Of a stretch of DNA of 64,000 nt, positions 42,122 through 51,167 are shown one piece after another (the stretch's first letter is position 1; the number at the start of each line of letters is the position of its first letter). The DNA is taken from positions 2,790,001 to 2,854,000 of the forward strand of contig NZ_JABRVS010000001.1 of NCBI RefSeq assembly GCF_013248905.1, read 5' to 3'. The notes below the pieces were generated by a model. That model was given only the letters and a program-made list of their open reading frames with translations. It did not search any database and was not told the origin of the DNA. The DNA is from Shewanella sp. VB17. GTDB taxonomy: Bacteria > Pseudomonadota > Gammaproteobacteria > Enterobacterales > Shewanellaceae. A program made the position numbers and the translations under genes.

Positions 42122-44164
42122 ATGAAGTTATGGTTATGCCAGATGAAGTGTAAACCTTACTCTTTCGTTTGTCTGGTTATTGGATTGGCTGTGACGTTAT
42201 TTATCGATGGACTATTTTGGAGTCACTCGCAGAAAGAGTTCAGCCGACATCATGAAAAAAAATCAGCTGCGGCAGTCATCGCTGCACATGACATGCTGCA
42301 GCAACACCGAACCATTATCAAGGCCATCGACTCATTTTTTAGTGCTTCTATCTTGGTCACGAAAGCTGAGTTTACCGAATTTACTCATGAATTACTTAAG
42401 ATTGAATCAGCAGTGGCGTTTACTGTTGATGACGACAATAAATTAGCATTTATCTCTGATCCCTCCTTTGAGAGCGAAATGGAGCTGGGTAAGTTCTCAA
42501 CCAATGTTGACGGCGAGTTAATCTTTGAAATGCCTGAGTATTCAGCTTTTATCATACCGATTGATGAGCCGGATCTGCGTTATATGGTGTACGTGATATC
42601 TCATCAGCGTGTGCTTAACAAACTTAACAATGAACTTGAGATCTGCATTAAGTATTCAATAGGGGATAAAACACTGAGTAATGGTTACTGCCAAATTGAA
42701 AAATCCAGTTTGCAACAGCTATTCTTTTATTATCAAAGTGAAGACTATCATTATGAGTCTGAATTTAACGCTGAAAATTACAGCCTAAAAACCTGGTACT
42801 CACCATCAGGAGAAGAGATCAGTGAAGTGCTGTTGATCATATTACTCTTCTCAATTACAGGCATTGGTTTTTCTTTTCTGCTGTATCTTAAAGTTGAACA
42901 AAAAAATGCGTTGTACAAAATGCGCATTGAAACCAATTCAAAAGTGGCTGTTTTATCAGCGATCAATCACGAAATACGCACACCAATTAACGCTGTGCTC
43001 GGGTACAGCAAGATGCTCAAAGATTCAGGTCACTTTGCACAGCAAGATGAAATGACAGTCAACAAAATTATTTGGTCGGCAAACCTACTTAACAGTGTGG
43101 CTGAAAATACCTTGAACTTTAGTAAAGCCAGTGCAGATAAATTGACGCTTGATAATCAAGAAACAGATCTGTGTGAACTTATTCATAATATTCAAGATTA
43201 TTATCTCGCATTTAGTGAGACACACGATAAAGCATTAAATATAATCATAAAAGACCCACTTCCAGAGAGAGTATCTTTAGATAGCACTAAACTTTATCAG
43301 TTAACGACCAATATCATCAACAATGCATTTAAGTACAGCACGGGTAAACAGGTTAACTGTCACATAGATTTAAAGTACTATTACAATCGCCCTTTTTTAA
43401 GAGTGGCGATTAGAGATTTTGGTAAAGGAATGTCAATCAGCTCTATAGAAGCTATAACCCGTCCTTTCGCGACAGATTTACATAATACGCAGGTATTGCA
43501 ATCAGGCATCGGGATAGGCCTATATACGTGTAAACAGGTGATAGAGAAAGTGGGCGGAAAAATAATGATCCGCAGTAAAACCGGAGAAGGGACACTTGTG
43601 ATTATTCGTTTTCCTTTAGGGCATGTTGAACAGGTTGCTCAAGCTGATGAACAGCCAGTATTAACTGAAGGTATCATGGATAATAAGGTGAATGATCAAC
43701 AAATACTTGCTCATTTGAATATCCCTGAAAACCTTCAAGATATTGAAATAAAAAAAGAAAATATGAATAAGTATCAACTAAAAGAACTATTGTTGGTTGA
43801 TGATAATTTATTCAATTTAGAAGTGTGTAAAGCCATGTTGGAAAAATATGGTTTTAATGTGACAACCCAGAGCGATGCAATATCAGCTAAACAATATTTG
43901 ATAGAGATGACGCCTGAAATTGTGTTGATGGATTATCGACTTGAAGATACCAATGGTTTAGCACTTATCGATGAACTGATGGATTTACAAATTTGTCAAG
44001 AAAGAGAAAAAGACATCAAAAAGACCTATTATTTTATTCTATCGGCGAATGATAAGGCTGAGATCCCTTTTCACGAAGAATACCCAGATGTATTTTTTAT
44101 GCAAAAACCTCTCAATATGGATATTTTTATTCAGCAACTCGACAGCCTTTATACGGTGAATTAA
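42122..44164 (+). CDS. Hybrid sensor histidine kinase
   Basis: 680-residue membrane kinase. Two membrane segments (about residues 15-36 and 238-260) enclose a periplasmic sensor of about 200 residues with no family recognised. HisKA has the phospho-acceptor His283 in INHEIRTPINAVLGYS; a HATPase domain follows with NNAFKYS, DFGKGM and GIGIGLYTCKQV; the C-terminal receiver has Asp604 in VLMDYRLEDTNG. No histidine-phosphotransfer domain and no response regulator gene beside it, so partners lie elsewhere. The signal is unknown. Confidence 0.92.
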   Translation: MKLWLCQMKCKPYSFVCLVIGLAVTLFIDGLFWSHSQKEFSRHHEKKSAAAVIAAHDMLQQHRTIIKAIDSFFSASILVTKAEFTEFTHELLKIESAVAFTVDDDNKLAFISDPSFESEMELGKFSTNVDGELIFEMPEYSAFIIPIDEPDLRYMVYVISHQRVLNKLNNELEICIKYSIGDKTLSNGYCQIEKSSLQQLFFYYQSEDYHYESEFNAENYSLKTWYSPSGEEISEVLLIILLFSITGIGFSFLLYLKVEQKNALYKMRIETNSKVAVLSAINHEIRTPINAVLGYSKMLKDSGHFAQQDEMTVNKIIWSANLLNSVAENTLNFSKASADKLTLDNQETDLCELIHNIQDYYLAFSETHDKALNIIIKDPLPERVSLDSTKLYQLTTNIINNAFKYSTGKQVNCHIDLKYYYNRPFLRVAIRDFGKGMSISSIEAITRPFATDLHNTQVLQSGIGIGLYTCKQVIEKVGGKIMIRSKTGEGTLVIIRFPLGHVEQVAQADEQPVLTEGIMDNKVNDQQILAHLNIPENLQDIEIKKENMNKYQLKELLLVDDNLFNLEVCKAMLEKYGFNVTTQSDAISAKQYLIEMTPEIVLMDYRLEDTNGLALIDELMDLQICQEREKDIKKTYYFILSANDKAEIPFHEEYPDVFFMQKPLNMDIFIQQLDSLYTVN

Positions 44165-44389
44165 CTTCTTACTAGATAGTGACTTTTCTCTATTAAAAGC
44201 CCGCTATACTTTCACTCATATATGTTCGTGTATTGGTTTCTAAAGTCCTAGTGGGTTCTTTTTAGAACAATGAGTCAACTTGACGGCTGTGATTCACTTT
44301 GCGTAATGGATAAGCTTTCTCTATATTGAATAGATAGCAGGGATCGTTACAGAATTGCTTACGCGAGTGAAGTGCCCAAGGAATGACTT

Positions 44390-44623
44390 ATGTATGCCAA
44401 TATTAGTTGTGCGTTAAAATATGTTTTGTTTACCTTATGGTTTGGGGCGATAGTATGTATGCTAAATGTATCTAAATCTGTAGATGTACAGGTCCATGTT
44501 TTGATGCAAGATGATAGCGCTATCAACATTAGTTTTAATCGTTATCAAGCGGGTTATGTTTGTCGTGAAAGAGGCTGGGAATTCTGCTTTAGCTGGTCTT
44601 ATTCTACTCGTCGCCTTGCCTGA
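44390..44623 (+). CDS. Possible small membrane protein
   Basis: 77-residue frame with AAGGA 8 bp before the ATG. One hydrophobic segment (about residues 8-24) precedes a polar part with several Cys residues. No family recognised. The surrounding DNA is otherwise empty. Weak case; it may be a chance frame. Confidence 0.25.
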   Translation: MYANISCALKYVLFTLWFGAIVCMLNVSKSVDVQVHVLMQDDSAINISFNRYQAGYVCRERGWEFCFSWSYSTRRLA

Positions 44624-44917
44624 ATATCCCAGGAGGTATCTTCATTTTTTTTAATGCTATTGATTAAATTGTATATTATTGTTAGTTTTTGGTTGTTAGA
44701 GATTTTGTATTTTGGTGATAGCTCCTTAGTACATACATATTCGTAATATTAAAGCATATAAAAATAATGAATGCTGTAGATAAAATTTCAGTATTCTTTA
44801 AACATAAAGTTATACATTAATGACATATTACTGATAGTAATATGTCATTGTTATTTAATTACCAAGGATGGCTGCCTCTTTCATATTCATGTGTGGGACA
44901 TGGCGCCTTAAAATATA

Positions 44918-45553
44918 ATGATGAAAATAAAAAAATCTGTCAGTCAAGTAATCAGTGGTGCTTTATGCTGCATTGGTTTATTAACAGTACCTGTAAATGC
45001 CAGTCAAGAAGGCTTTATGTCTACTGCGATTTCTGATCCTATTATGAGAGAAACCTATCGCCAATCATTTTTTATTAATAAAGGTCAAAGGAAAACCTTT
45101 TGGCACACCTTTTCTAATACACAAAGTTATAATCAATTGGCCGCGTTTGTTGCCATTTCTTACGGCGATTTACTGAGTGTTTCATGTAAAGTGTCTTTAT
45201 TTGATGGAAATAGTCGATATGCTTTTAAACAATTAAACTGCAGTCGTAGTCAACAATGGGATCCAATGACACCTGATGTACCAGTGTTGGTATCGACATT
45301 ACGTGCTAAAGTTGAAATTTACAATGCTGATTGGACTAAACCCAGTAAACATGTGTCTCTTATCTTAACGCCTAATTTTGCGAATCAAGACGATGTGGAT
45401 CAGGATGGTATGCCAGCTTGGTTTGAAATTTTGCGCAATCTTTCTGACAATAATGCGTTAGATGCTGCATCAGATAGTGATAATGATGGGTATACTGCAT
45501 TAGAAGAATACCTCGGTGGATCGCATCCAGAAGATGCTAACAGTACGCCATAA
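44918..45553 (+). CDS. Exported protein with C-terminal EF-hand-like repeats
   Basis: 211 residues. A signal peptide with basic start (MMKIKKSVSQVISGALCCIG) is followed by a mature region of about 130 residues with no family recognised. The last 50 residues carry two Asp-rich motifs, DVDQDGMPAWFE and DSDNDGYTALEEYLGG, typical of thrombospondin type 3/EF-hand calcium-binding segments at the ends of secreted marine-bacterial proteins. Secreted or surface role inferred. The ATG ATG start has no strong ribosome site. Confidence 0.65.
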   Translation: MMKIKKSVSQVISGALCCIGLLTVPVNASQEGFMSTAISDPIMRETYRQSFFINKGQRKTFWHTFSNTQSYNQLAAFVAISYGDLLSVSCKVSLFDGNSRYAFKQLNCSRSQQWDPMTPDVPVLVSTLRAKVEIYNADWTKPSKHVSLILTPNFANQDDVDQDGMPAWFEILRNLSDNNALDAASDSDNDGYTALEEYLGGSHPEDANSTP

Positions 45554-45691
45554 ATAAGTGGGCCTACAAGATTGGTGACTTAGTTGATTTAAGACGCTAT
45601 CGTGTTTTAATAATTCAATAGCCTAGTAAAATGAGGCTATTGAATGGAAAGTTTCATCTATTTAAGCAACACATCAATTGATTATAATCTG

Positions 45692-46447
45692 CTATTCTTT
45701 TTGACTCTGTTCTTTGTTCGCTTGTTGTAAGTAGCTTTCAAACAGTCCTTCTAATTTCATGTCACGAAAGATATTAGCTAATTTAACGGCAATGTCACTG
45801 TGGCGTTTATGCAAATAACAATAAAGTTTAATATTGTCTAATAAAGCTGCGGTAATAATTTTATTATCAATAAACTCTTTAGTGGCTAAGAGGTCTTTAG
45901 TCAGAGCGGTAGTATTGATGAATATGTCTATTCTCCCACGTTCTAGTTTACGTAAAGAATGAATAGGATCTGATGAGTCAGTCAACTTTTCAGCACTGAT
46001 ATGGTTTGATAACCGTTTAGCAACCCCAAAAGTACCACGATAATATTCCACCTTGTATTGGCTTGTTTGGATATCATGCCACGATGAAATTTTTATGGAT
46101 GGATCATAAGTAAAAGCACTGATCTGCCAATTACTAATGGGTTCTTCTACCCGTATTAAATCCGGATGTTTTTCGCCATAGGTAAACACTCTGCTCATTT
46201 CCCCATCGATGGAGCCAAAATCTGCCATTTTACTGGCTCTAATAACAGGGACGACAATGTATGAAAAATCCATGTTAAGTCGAGAGAAGGCTTCTGTATA
46301 GATTAATTCAATGGATCTAATGTGCGGGTTAGAGTTTGGCTCTGCAACAAAAGCGAAGTGTATATTTTGTTTATCTGCTGCTTGAGCAGTGATGGTAGAT
46401 ATGGCATATAAGAAGAGAAAGCTGATTCGAGAGCAGTAGATGCCCAT
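45692..46447 (-). CDS. Periplasmic solute-binding-like protein (SBP_bac_3 type)
   Basis: 251 residues with a signal peptide ending near TAQA (about residue 23). The pattern (a segment reading RVEEPISNWQISAFTY and a later FRDMKLEGLFESY) matches the family of short periplasmic binding proteins that occur as orphans in marine gammaproteobacteria, related to amino-acid ABC-transporter binding proteins. No permease or ATPase gene is nearby, so transport function is doubtful; ligand unknown. Confidence 0.75.
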   Translation of the reverse strand: MGIYCSRISFLFLYAISTITAQAADKQNIHFAFVAEPNSNPHIRSIELIYTEAFSRLNMDFSYIVVPVIRASKMADFGSIDGEMSRVFTYGEKHPDLIRVEEPISNWQISAFTYDPSIKISSWHDIQTSQYKVEYYRGTFGVAKRLSNHISAEKLTDSSDPIHSLRKLERGRIDIFINTTALTKDLLATKEFIDNKIITAALLDNIKLYCYLHKRHSDIAVKLANIFRDMKLEGLFESYLQQANKEQSQKE

Positions 46448-46588
46448 ATTATCTCCTTAGAAAAATGGTGAACGTTTGATCCAAGTAATAAGTATAGACA
46501 ACAGGATGTGCTGATGAGGATGAAATCAAGATATATTAATGATGATAGGGTGTGTTGGATTCAAATCATATTTAAGATTTAGGGTAAT

Positions 46589-46616
46589 AATAAAGCGACC
46601 TATAAGCCGCTTTATT
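46589..46616. terminator. Hairpin after alaA
   Basis: AATAAAGCG/CGCTTTATT with a 10-nt loop, just downstream of the minus-strand alaA stop. It could end alaA transcription, although the T tail is short. Confidence 0.5.
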
Positions 46617-46631
46617 GAAAAACTTACACAT

Positions 46632-47846
46632 CTATTGCCTATAACCATCCATAAAGTGAGCAAATTCAGTAAGGGCTTTTTGGAGATCTTCTTTATGAGG
46701 AAGAAAAACAACACGCAGGTGATCAGGCTCTGGCCAGTTAAAGGCGGTGCCGTGAACTAAGAGTATTTTTTTCTCTTTTAATAGATCAAGGACGAGGCGT
46801 TCATCATCGCGAATATTGAATTTTTTATTATCTAGTTTAGGAAAAGCATACATTGCACCTTTAGGGCATTTTACACTGATCCCTGGGATAGAGTTTAATA
46901 GCTGGACGCAGGTGTCACGTTGGACTTTTAAACGGCCTTCATTAATCAATAGCTCATTAATACTTTGATATCCACCTAGTGCAGTTTGAATAGCGTGTTG
47001 GTTGGGCACATTAGCACATAAACGCATTGATGCTAACATCTCTAGGCCTTCAATATAACTTTTGGCCGCTTTTAGATCACCTGAAAGCATCATCCACCCG
47101 ACACGAAAACCTGCAGCGCGATAGGATTTAGATAAGCCATTAAAAGTCACGGTGAGGATATCATCTGACAGACTAGCTGCGGGGACATGCATCGCATCAT
47201 CGTATAAAATCTTGTCATATATCTCATCGGCGAACAGAATTAAGTCATTGCGTCTGCAGATCTCAATGGCTTCAAGCAGCAATGCGCGAGAATATACTGC
47301 ACCGGTTGGATTATTTGGGTTAATTAATACTAATGCACGGGTTCTAGGGGTTATTTTGGCCCGTATATCATTAAGATCGGGAAACCAATCAGCGTCTTCA
47401 TCACAACGATAATGTTGCGCTTTACCACCAGATAAATTAACAGCTGCTGTCCATAAAGGGTAGTCAGGTGAAGGAATAAGCACTTCATCGTCAGTATTAA
47501 GTAGGCCTTGCATTGCCATCACAATCAGCTCAGAGACCCCGTTGCCAATGTAAATATCTTCGATATCTACCCCGAAAATACCTTGTGATTGGTAATGCTG
47601 CACAATGGCTTTACGGGCAGAAAATAACCCTTTGGATTCACAGTAGCCTTGAGAGCTGGGTAAATTGAGGATCACATCACGAACAATCTCTTCCGGTGCT
47701 TCAAAGCCGAAGGGAGCAGGATTGCCAATATTGAGTTTTAAAATACGATGCCCTTCATCTTCAAGGCGGCGTGCTTCTTTATGTACCGGCCCCCTGATGT
47801 CGTAACAAACTGAATCTAACTTGTTTGATTTAATAATTGGACGCAT
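46632..47846 (-). CDS. alaA: Alanine transaminase
   Basis: PLP-dependent class I aminotransferase, 404 residues, closely similar to E. coli AlaA (YfbQ), which makes alanine from pyruvate and glutamate. The N-terminus (YDIRGPVHKEARRLEDEG) and LNIGNPAPFGF, the INPNNPTGAVYSR region and the PLP-Lys segment FNGLSKSYRAAGFRVGWM are conserved. Single gene on the minus strand between the SBP-like gene and efp. Confidence 0.95.
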   Translation of the reverse strand: MRPIIKSNKLDSVCYDIRGPVHKEARRLEDEGHRILKLNIGNPAPFGFEAPEEIVRDVILNLPSSQGYCESKGLFSARKAIVQHYQSQGIFGVDIEDIYIGNGVSELIVMAMQGLLNTDDEVLIPSPDYPLWTAAVNLSGGKAQHYRCDEDADWFPDLNDIRAKITPRTRALVLINPNNPTGAVYSRALLLEAIEICRRNDLILFADEIYDKILYDDAMHVPAASLSDDILTVTFNGLSKSYRAAGFRVGWMMLSGDLKAAKSYIEGLEMLASMRLCANVPNQHAIQTALGGYQSINELLINEGRLKVQRDTCVQLLNSIPGISVKCPKGAMYAFPKLDNKKFNIRDDERLVLDLLKEKKILLVHGTAFNWPEPDHLRVVFLPHKEDLQKALTEFAHFMDGYRQ

Positions 47847-48090
47847 TCACAACCTCTAAAATGCTAAGTCAGTATAAGGGGTATTCTCGTGCTTTTAGGT
47901 AAAGCCTAAGTACTGGGACAATAGCGAATTATGGGGACGTTGAACAGTGATTTATAGCGTTTTTGATAAGGTATGTTATTAAGTGGCAGACTATCTCACT
48001 TAAATTAGGTTCTCATTATGATTTTTTTAGGGTTTTATATGGGAAAGTAATATATTTAAGTTTGATACACTGCAATTTTTATTTTGGCAT

Positions 48091-48114
48091 AAAAAAACCA
48101 GTGTTTATCACTGG
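48091..48114 (-). terminator. Intrinsic terminator of efp
   Basis: CCAGTG/CACTGG stem with a 5-nt loop; on the minus strand it is followed by seven T residues. Confidence 0.9.
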
Positions 48115-48141
48115 CTTTATCACATGAATTAATCGTTACGC

Positions 48142-48702
48142 TTAAACACGTTTTTTAAATTCATTTGTACGAGTATCAACTTCAATCATATCGCCGGTTT
48201 TAACAAAATCGGCTACGCTAAGTGTTGCGCCACCAGCGATAGTGGCAGGCTTCATGACCTTACCCGACGTGTCTCCACGTGCTGAAGGCTCTGTGTAAGT
48301 CACTTCACGTACGATAGTGATAGGCAATTCCACAGAGATGGCTTTTCCTTCATAGAAGGTCACGTTGCAGGTGTCTTCCATACCATCAACAATGTAAGCG
48401 GCAGCATCACCTAAATTATCAGCTTCTACGTCATATTGATTATATTCTGCATCCATAAACACAAACATAGGATCAGCATAATATGAATAGGTACATTCAA
48501 GGCGCTCTAAGATAATATCGTCTAACTTATCATCACCTTTGAATGTCGATTCAGTACTCGAGTCGATGAGTACGTTCTTTAATTTTAATTTAACGATAGC
48601 GGCGTTACGGCCTGAACGTGTTGTTTCTGTTTTTTGAACAACCCACGGGCTGCCATTTAGCATGATCACGTTACCAGGACGGATTTCATGAGCAGTTTTC
48701 AT
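48142..48702 (-). CDS. efp: Elongation factor P (arginine-32 type)
   Basis: Relieves ribosome stalling at polyproline stretches. 186 residues, three beta-barrel domains. The loop that reaches the peptidyl-transferase centre reads TETTRSGRNAA, with Arg at position 32 rather than Lys. In Shewanella and Pseudomonas Arg32 is rhamnosylated by EarP, and the gene 26 bp upstream is earP. The pair therefore appears functional. No lysine-type modifier (EpmA) is in the window. Confidence 0.97.
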   Translation of the reverse strand: MKTAHEIRPGNVIMLNGSPWVVQKTETTRSGRNAAIVKLKLKNVLIDSSTESTFKGDDKLDDIILERLECTYSYYADPMFVFMDAEYNQYDVEADNLGDAAAYIVDGMEDTCNVTFYEGKAISVELPITIVREVTYTEPSARGDTSGKVMKPATIAGGATLSVADFVKTGDMIEVDTRTNEFKKRV

Positions 48703-48727
48703 TACAATATTTCCTATTTTTAGACTT

Positions 48728-49918
48728 CTATTTCAGTGCAGCATCTTCGCAACTTTGGACAAATTGAATGAGTCGAGTAGCAAGATCTGCATTATTTAAT
48801 GCGATATTGGGCCATTTCTGTGCATGATGCAATATGGCTAAACGTTCAGAATCAAGATTATGCCAATGCATTTTTACATCGCTTTGCTTGCCTTGATTGA
48901 AAGCAACGTTAAGCATTGACCAAGACTTAGCTATTTCTGGAGCAAGATTATCGCAGTAAATCTGCATAAAAGCTTCTAATTTTACAAGGTGATAATCATC
49001 TTCTTGAGGATAGATGTGCCAAATAAAAGGTTTGGCTGCCCATTGTGCTCTAAGAAAAGAGTCTTCTCCACGCACAATGTTGAGATCACAACTCCAGAGT
49101 AGTCTATCGAAGCCTTGCTGATCTGTCATTGGTAAAATGTGCAAGGTTAAGCTTTGATGCACTATTTGTTGACCTGACACAAGCGCTTCAATGGGACAAG
49201 GCAACAAATGTATTAAAGAGCGTAAGCTACGGCCTTTAGGGATAAGCAGGTGTATTTTGTGCTCAGATGTTTGCCATAGTGCGCACAGTGCCGCTAATGC
49301 TTGCGTTTCGTAACTAAATACACTGATGACTTCATCATGGTTATGTATGCCAGTGAGGCCGAGTTGTGTAAATAAGTCGAGTTTGTTTTGAGGGTGCGAT
49401 TGCCATTGCTCTCGTTCGTTAAATAATGCTTTTTCACAAATGAGTCCCCCCGTTTTAGGCGTAAACCCTGGGAAGTAAAAAAACTTTTTTAATCCACTGG
49501 TTTGTAATGAAGGCAAACCATGGCATTCATCAACCCAAGTCTCTGCACTTAAATATTCTAGATTCAGCCATAAAGGCGGAGTTGCATCAAGTGAATCTTG
49601 TCGCTGGTTAAGCTGTTCAATGACGATATTAGGTAACTTACAGGCAAATGCTTCAATAATAACGTGACCCGGTATATAGACGATGTCTAATGGGGTGTTC
49701 CATTGGTGTATATTAATGCCATCAATATACTGGGTCATGAGTGATGGATCTAGTTGAGGCAATATATGGGAAAAACTAAACAAATCATCTACCCAAAGAT
49801 TGATGATTAATGGGTACTCGAGTACTAACTGTTTGGCTAAACGCCAGCTCACGCCAATGTCGCCGTAGTTATCGACAACGGCACAAAATATATCCCAATA
49901 CTGTGTTCTGGGGGTCAT
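48728..49918 (-). CDS. earP: Protein-arginine rhamnosyltransferase EarP
   Basis: Glycosyltransferase (DUF2331, GT104) that transfers rhamnose from dTDP-rhamnose to Arg32 of EF-P. 396 residues. The N-terminal signature WDIFCAVVDNYGDIGVSWRL holds the catalytic Asp region; the nucleotide-sugar region near GEDSFLRAQWAAKPFIWHIYPQ (about residues 280-300) is conserved. It lies 25 bp upstream of efp and is transcribed with it, so modifier and substrate are co-expressed. Follows the fldA terminator. Confidence 0.95.
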   Translation of the reverse strand: MTPRTQYWDIFCAVVDNYGDIGVSWRLAKQLVLEYPLIINLWVDDLFSFSHILPQLDPSLMTQYIDGINIHQWNTPLDIVYIPGHVIIEAFACKLPNIVIEQLNQRQDSLDATPPLWLNLEYLSAETWVDECHGLPSLQTSGLKKFFYFPGFTPKTGGLICEKALFNEREQWQSHPQNKLDLFTQLGLTGIHNHDEVISVFSYETQALAALCALWQTSEHKIHLLIPKGRSLRSLIHLLPCPIEALVSGQQIVHQSLTLHILPMTDQQGFDRLLWSCDLNIVRGEDSFLRAQWAAKPFIWHIYPQEDDYHLVKLEAFMQIYCDNLAPEIAKSWSMLNVAFNQGKQSDVKMHWHNLDSERLAILHHAQKWPNIALNNADLATRLIQFVQSCEDAALK

Positions 49919-49944
49919 TAATGGTGATTCTTACGCTATATTAA

Positions 49945-49973
49945 TATAAAAAAAGCGGCAATGAGCCGCTTTT
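49945..49973 (-). terminator. Intrinsic terminator of fldA
   Basis: AAAAGCGGC/GCCGCTTTT stem; on the minus strand a run of T residues follows. It separates fldA from earP. Confidence 0.88.
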
Positions 49974-49998
49974 ATGGAGTCGTGCTGATGAGGAAAGC

Positions 49999-50526
49999 TT
50001 AATCTTCTAACTCAGCCAAACACATTTCTTCGTATATTTGCTTAACCCACGCATCGACTCGTTCTTCGGTGAGTTCTGGTTGACGATCTTCATCGATACC
50101 TAAACCCACAAAATGTTTATCATCGGCTAATCCTTTCGATGCTTCGAAATCATACCCTTCACTAGGCCAATGGCCGATGACAATTCCGCCACGGGTTTCA
50201 ACAATTTCATTGACCATGCCCATCGCATCGAGAAAATACTCAGCGTAGTCTTCTTGATCACCGCAGCCAAAAATAGCCACGAGTTTATCTTCGAATTTTA
50301 TTTGCTCTAATTCAGGGAAAAAATCATCCCAATCACATTGAGCCTCACCGTAGTACCAAGTGGGGATCCCAAAAAGCAGCAGATCATATTCTTGTATCTG
50401 TTCTTTGGTACTCTTTGCGATGTCTTTGACATCGACCATCTTTTTACCCAGTTTTTTCTGGATCATTTTAGCGATGGCTTCAGTGTTACCGGTATCGCTA
50501 CCGAAAAAAAGACCTACAGTTGCCAT
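49999..50526 (-). CDS. fldA: Flavodoxin FldA
   Basis: FMN-containing electron carrier, 175 residues, long-chain type. The FMN phosphate-binding loop is GSDTGNTEAIAKMI, and the isoalloxazine loops lie near PTWYYGEAQCDWDDF and GCGDQEDYAEYFLDAMG, the typical long-chain insertion. It donates electrons to radical enzymes and MetH-type reductases. In E. coli the order ybfF-ybfE-fldA-fur is conserved; here ybfF, DUF2788, ybfE and fldA are present but fur does not follow. Confidence 0.97.
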   Translation of the reverse strand: MATVGLFFGSDTGNTEAIAKMIQKKLGKKMVDVKDIAKSTKEQIQEYDLLLFGIPTWYYGEAQCDWDDFFPELEQIKFEDKLVAIFGCGDQEDYAEYFLDAMGMVNEIVETRGGIVIGHWPSEGYDFEASKGLADDKHFVGLGIDEDRQPELTEERVDAWVKQIYEEMCLAELED

Positions 50527-50577
50527 TGTCTTTCCTATTTCTCATTAGCTGTATTTACTGAACATTGTCAAACTTGG

Positions 50578-50850
50578 TTAAGTATTAACTTGAGTTTGCA
50601 ATATCAATTCGATTAATTCGCTTCGACTAATGTTACTGTCCAAAGCTTTTTCATTCAAGGCGTCATATAAATCTTGTGACACCTTTAATTCTATCCGTTT
50701 TAATCCATTGGCTTTATCACGCTGGATTTGGTTGCGTTTATTGACTTTTAATTGTTGGTCTCTAGGTAACGGATTACTTCTAGGACGTCCACGTCGCTTC
50801 TCTGTCGCGAATAAATCAATTGTGGTTCTATCTGATGTTTCTTTAGCCAT
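50578..50850 (-). CDS. ybfE: LexA-regulated-type protein YbfE (ribbon-helix-helix-like)
   Basis: 90 residues from MAKETSDRTTIDLFATEKRR at 50850; a longer frame reaching 50946 has a non-conserved extension that overlaps the upstream gene and is rejected. The basic N-terminus (RRGRPRSNPLPRDQQ) and a C-terminal ribbon-helix-helix-like segment (RIELKVSQDLYDALNEKA) suggest DNA binding. E. coli ybfE is LexA-regulated; no CTGT-N8-ACAG box was found here, so LexA control is not supported by this sequence. Confidence 0.88.
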   Translation of the reverse strand: MAKETSDRTTIDLFATEKRRGRPRSNPLPRDQQLKVNKRNQIQRDKANGLKRIELKVSQDLYDALNEKALDSNISRSELIELILQTQVNT

Positions 50851-50861
50851 GTAATTAATCG

Positions 50862-51083
50862 TTAACCAATGCCTGAGCCTTCCCAGAACACCTGTATTAA
50901 TCCCTTTGCAATAAACCCGGCACAGCCGAGAAATAACACAAGCCAAACAATGTTTCGGCCAAATTTAGGCACTTTGCCCTGTTTTAGCACATCATGTATG
51001 GCCATACCGATAAAGAAAAAAATCGATGCGAAGAATAGGTTTAGACCTAATGCTTCAATTTGTTCCATATACTGAGATAACAT
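50862..51083 (-). CDS. DUF2788 family membrane protein
   Basis: 73-residue inner-membrane protein with two hydrophobic helices (about residues 15-33 and 44-65) joined by a basic loop (KQGKVPKFGRN). Matches the DUF2788 family found at this locus in Shewanella and Vibrio between ybfF and ybfE. Eleven bases separate it from ybfE, so co-transcription is likely. No function known. Confidence 0.85.
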   Translation of the reverse strand: MLSQYMEQIEALGLNLFFASIFFFIGMAIHDVLKQGKVPKFGRNIVWLVLFLGCAGFIAKGLIQVFWEGSGIG

Positions 51084-51167
51084 TTAACGCTTCCTCAGGC
51101 CAAAAAGAGGCGAGAATATATCATAAATGACGTGTGTCTGCTATATGCTTAAATAGCTAAAAGTGGA

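Noticed and set aside
46539..46760. Short plus-strand frame opposite the alaA 3' end
   Set aside because: Mostly antisense to alaA, without ribosome site or family match.
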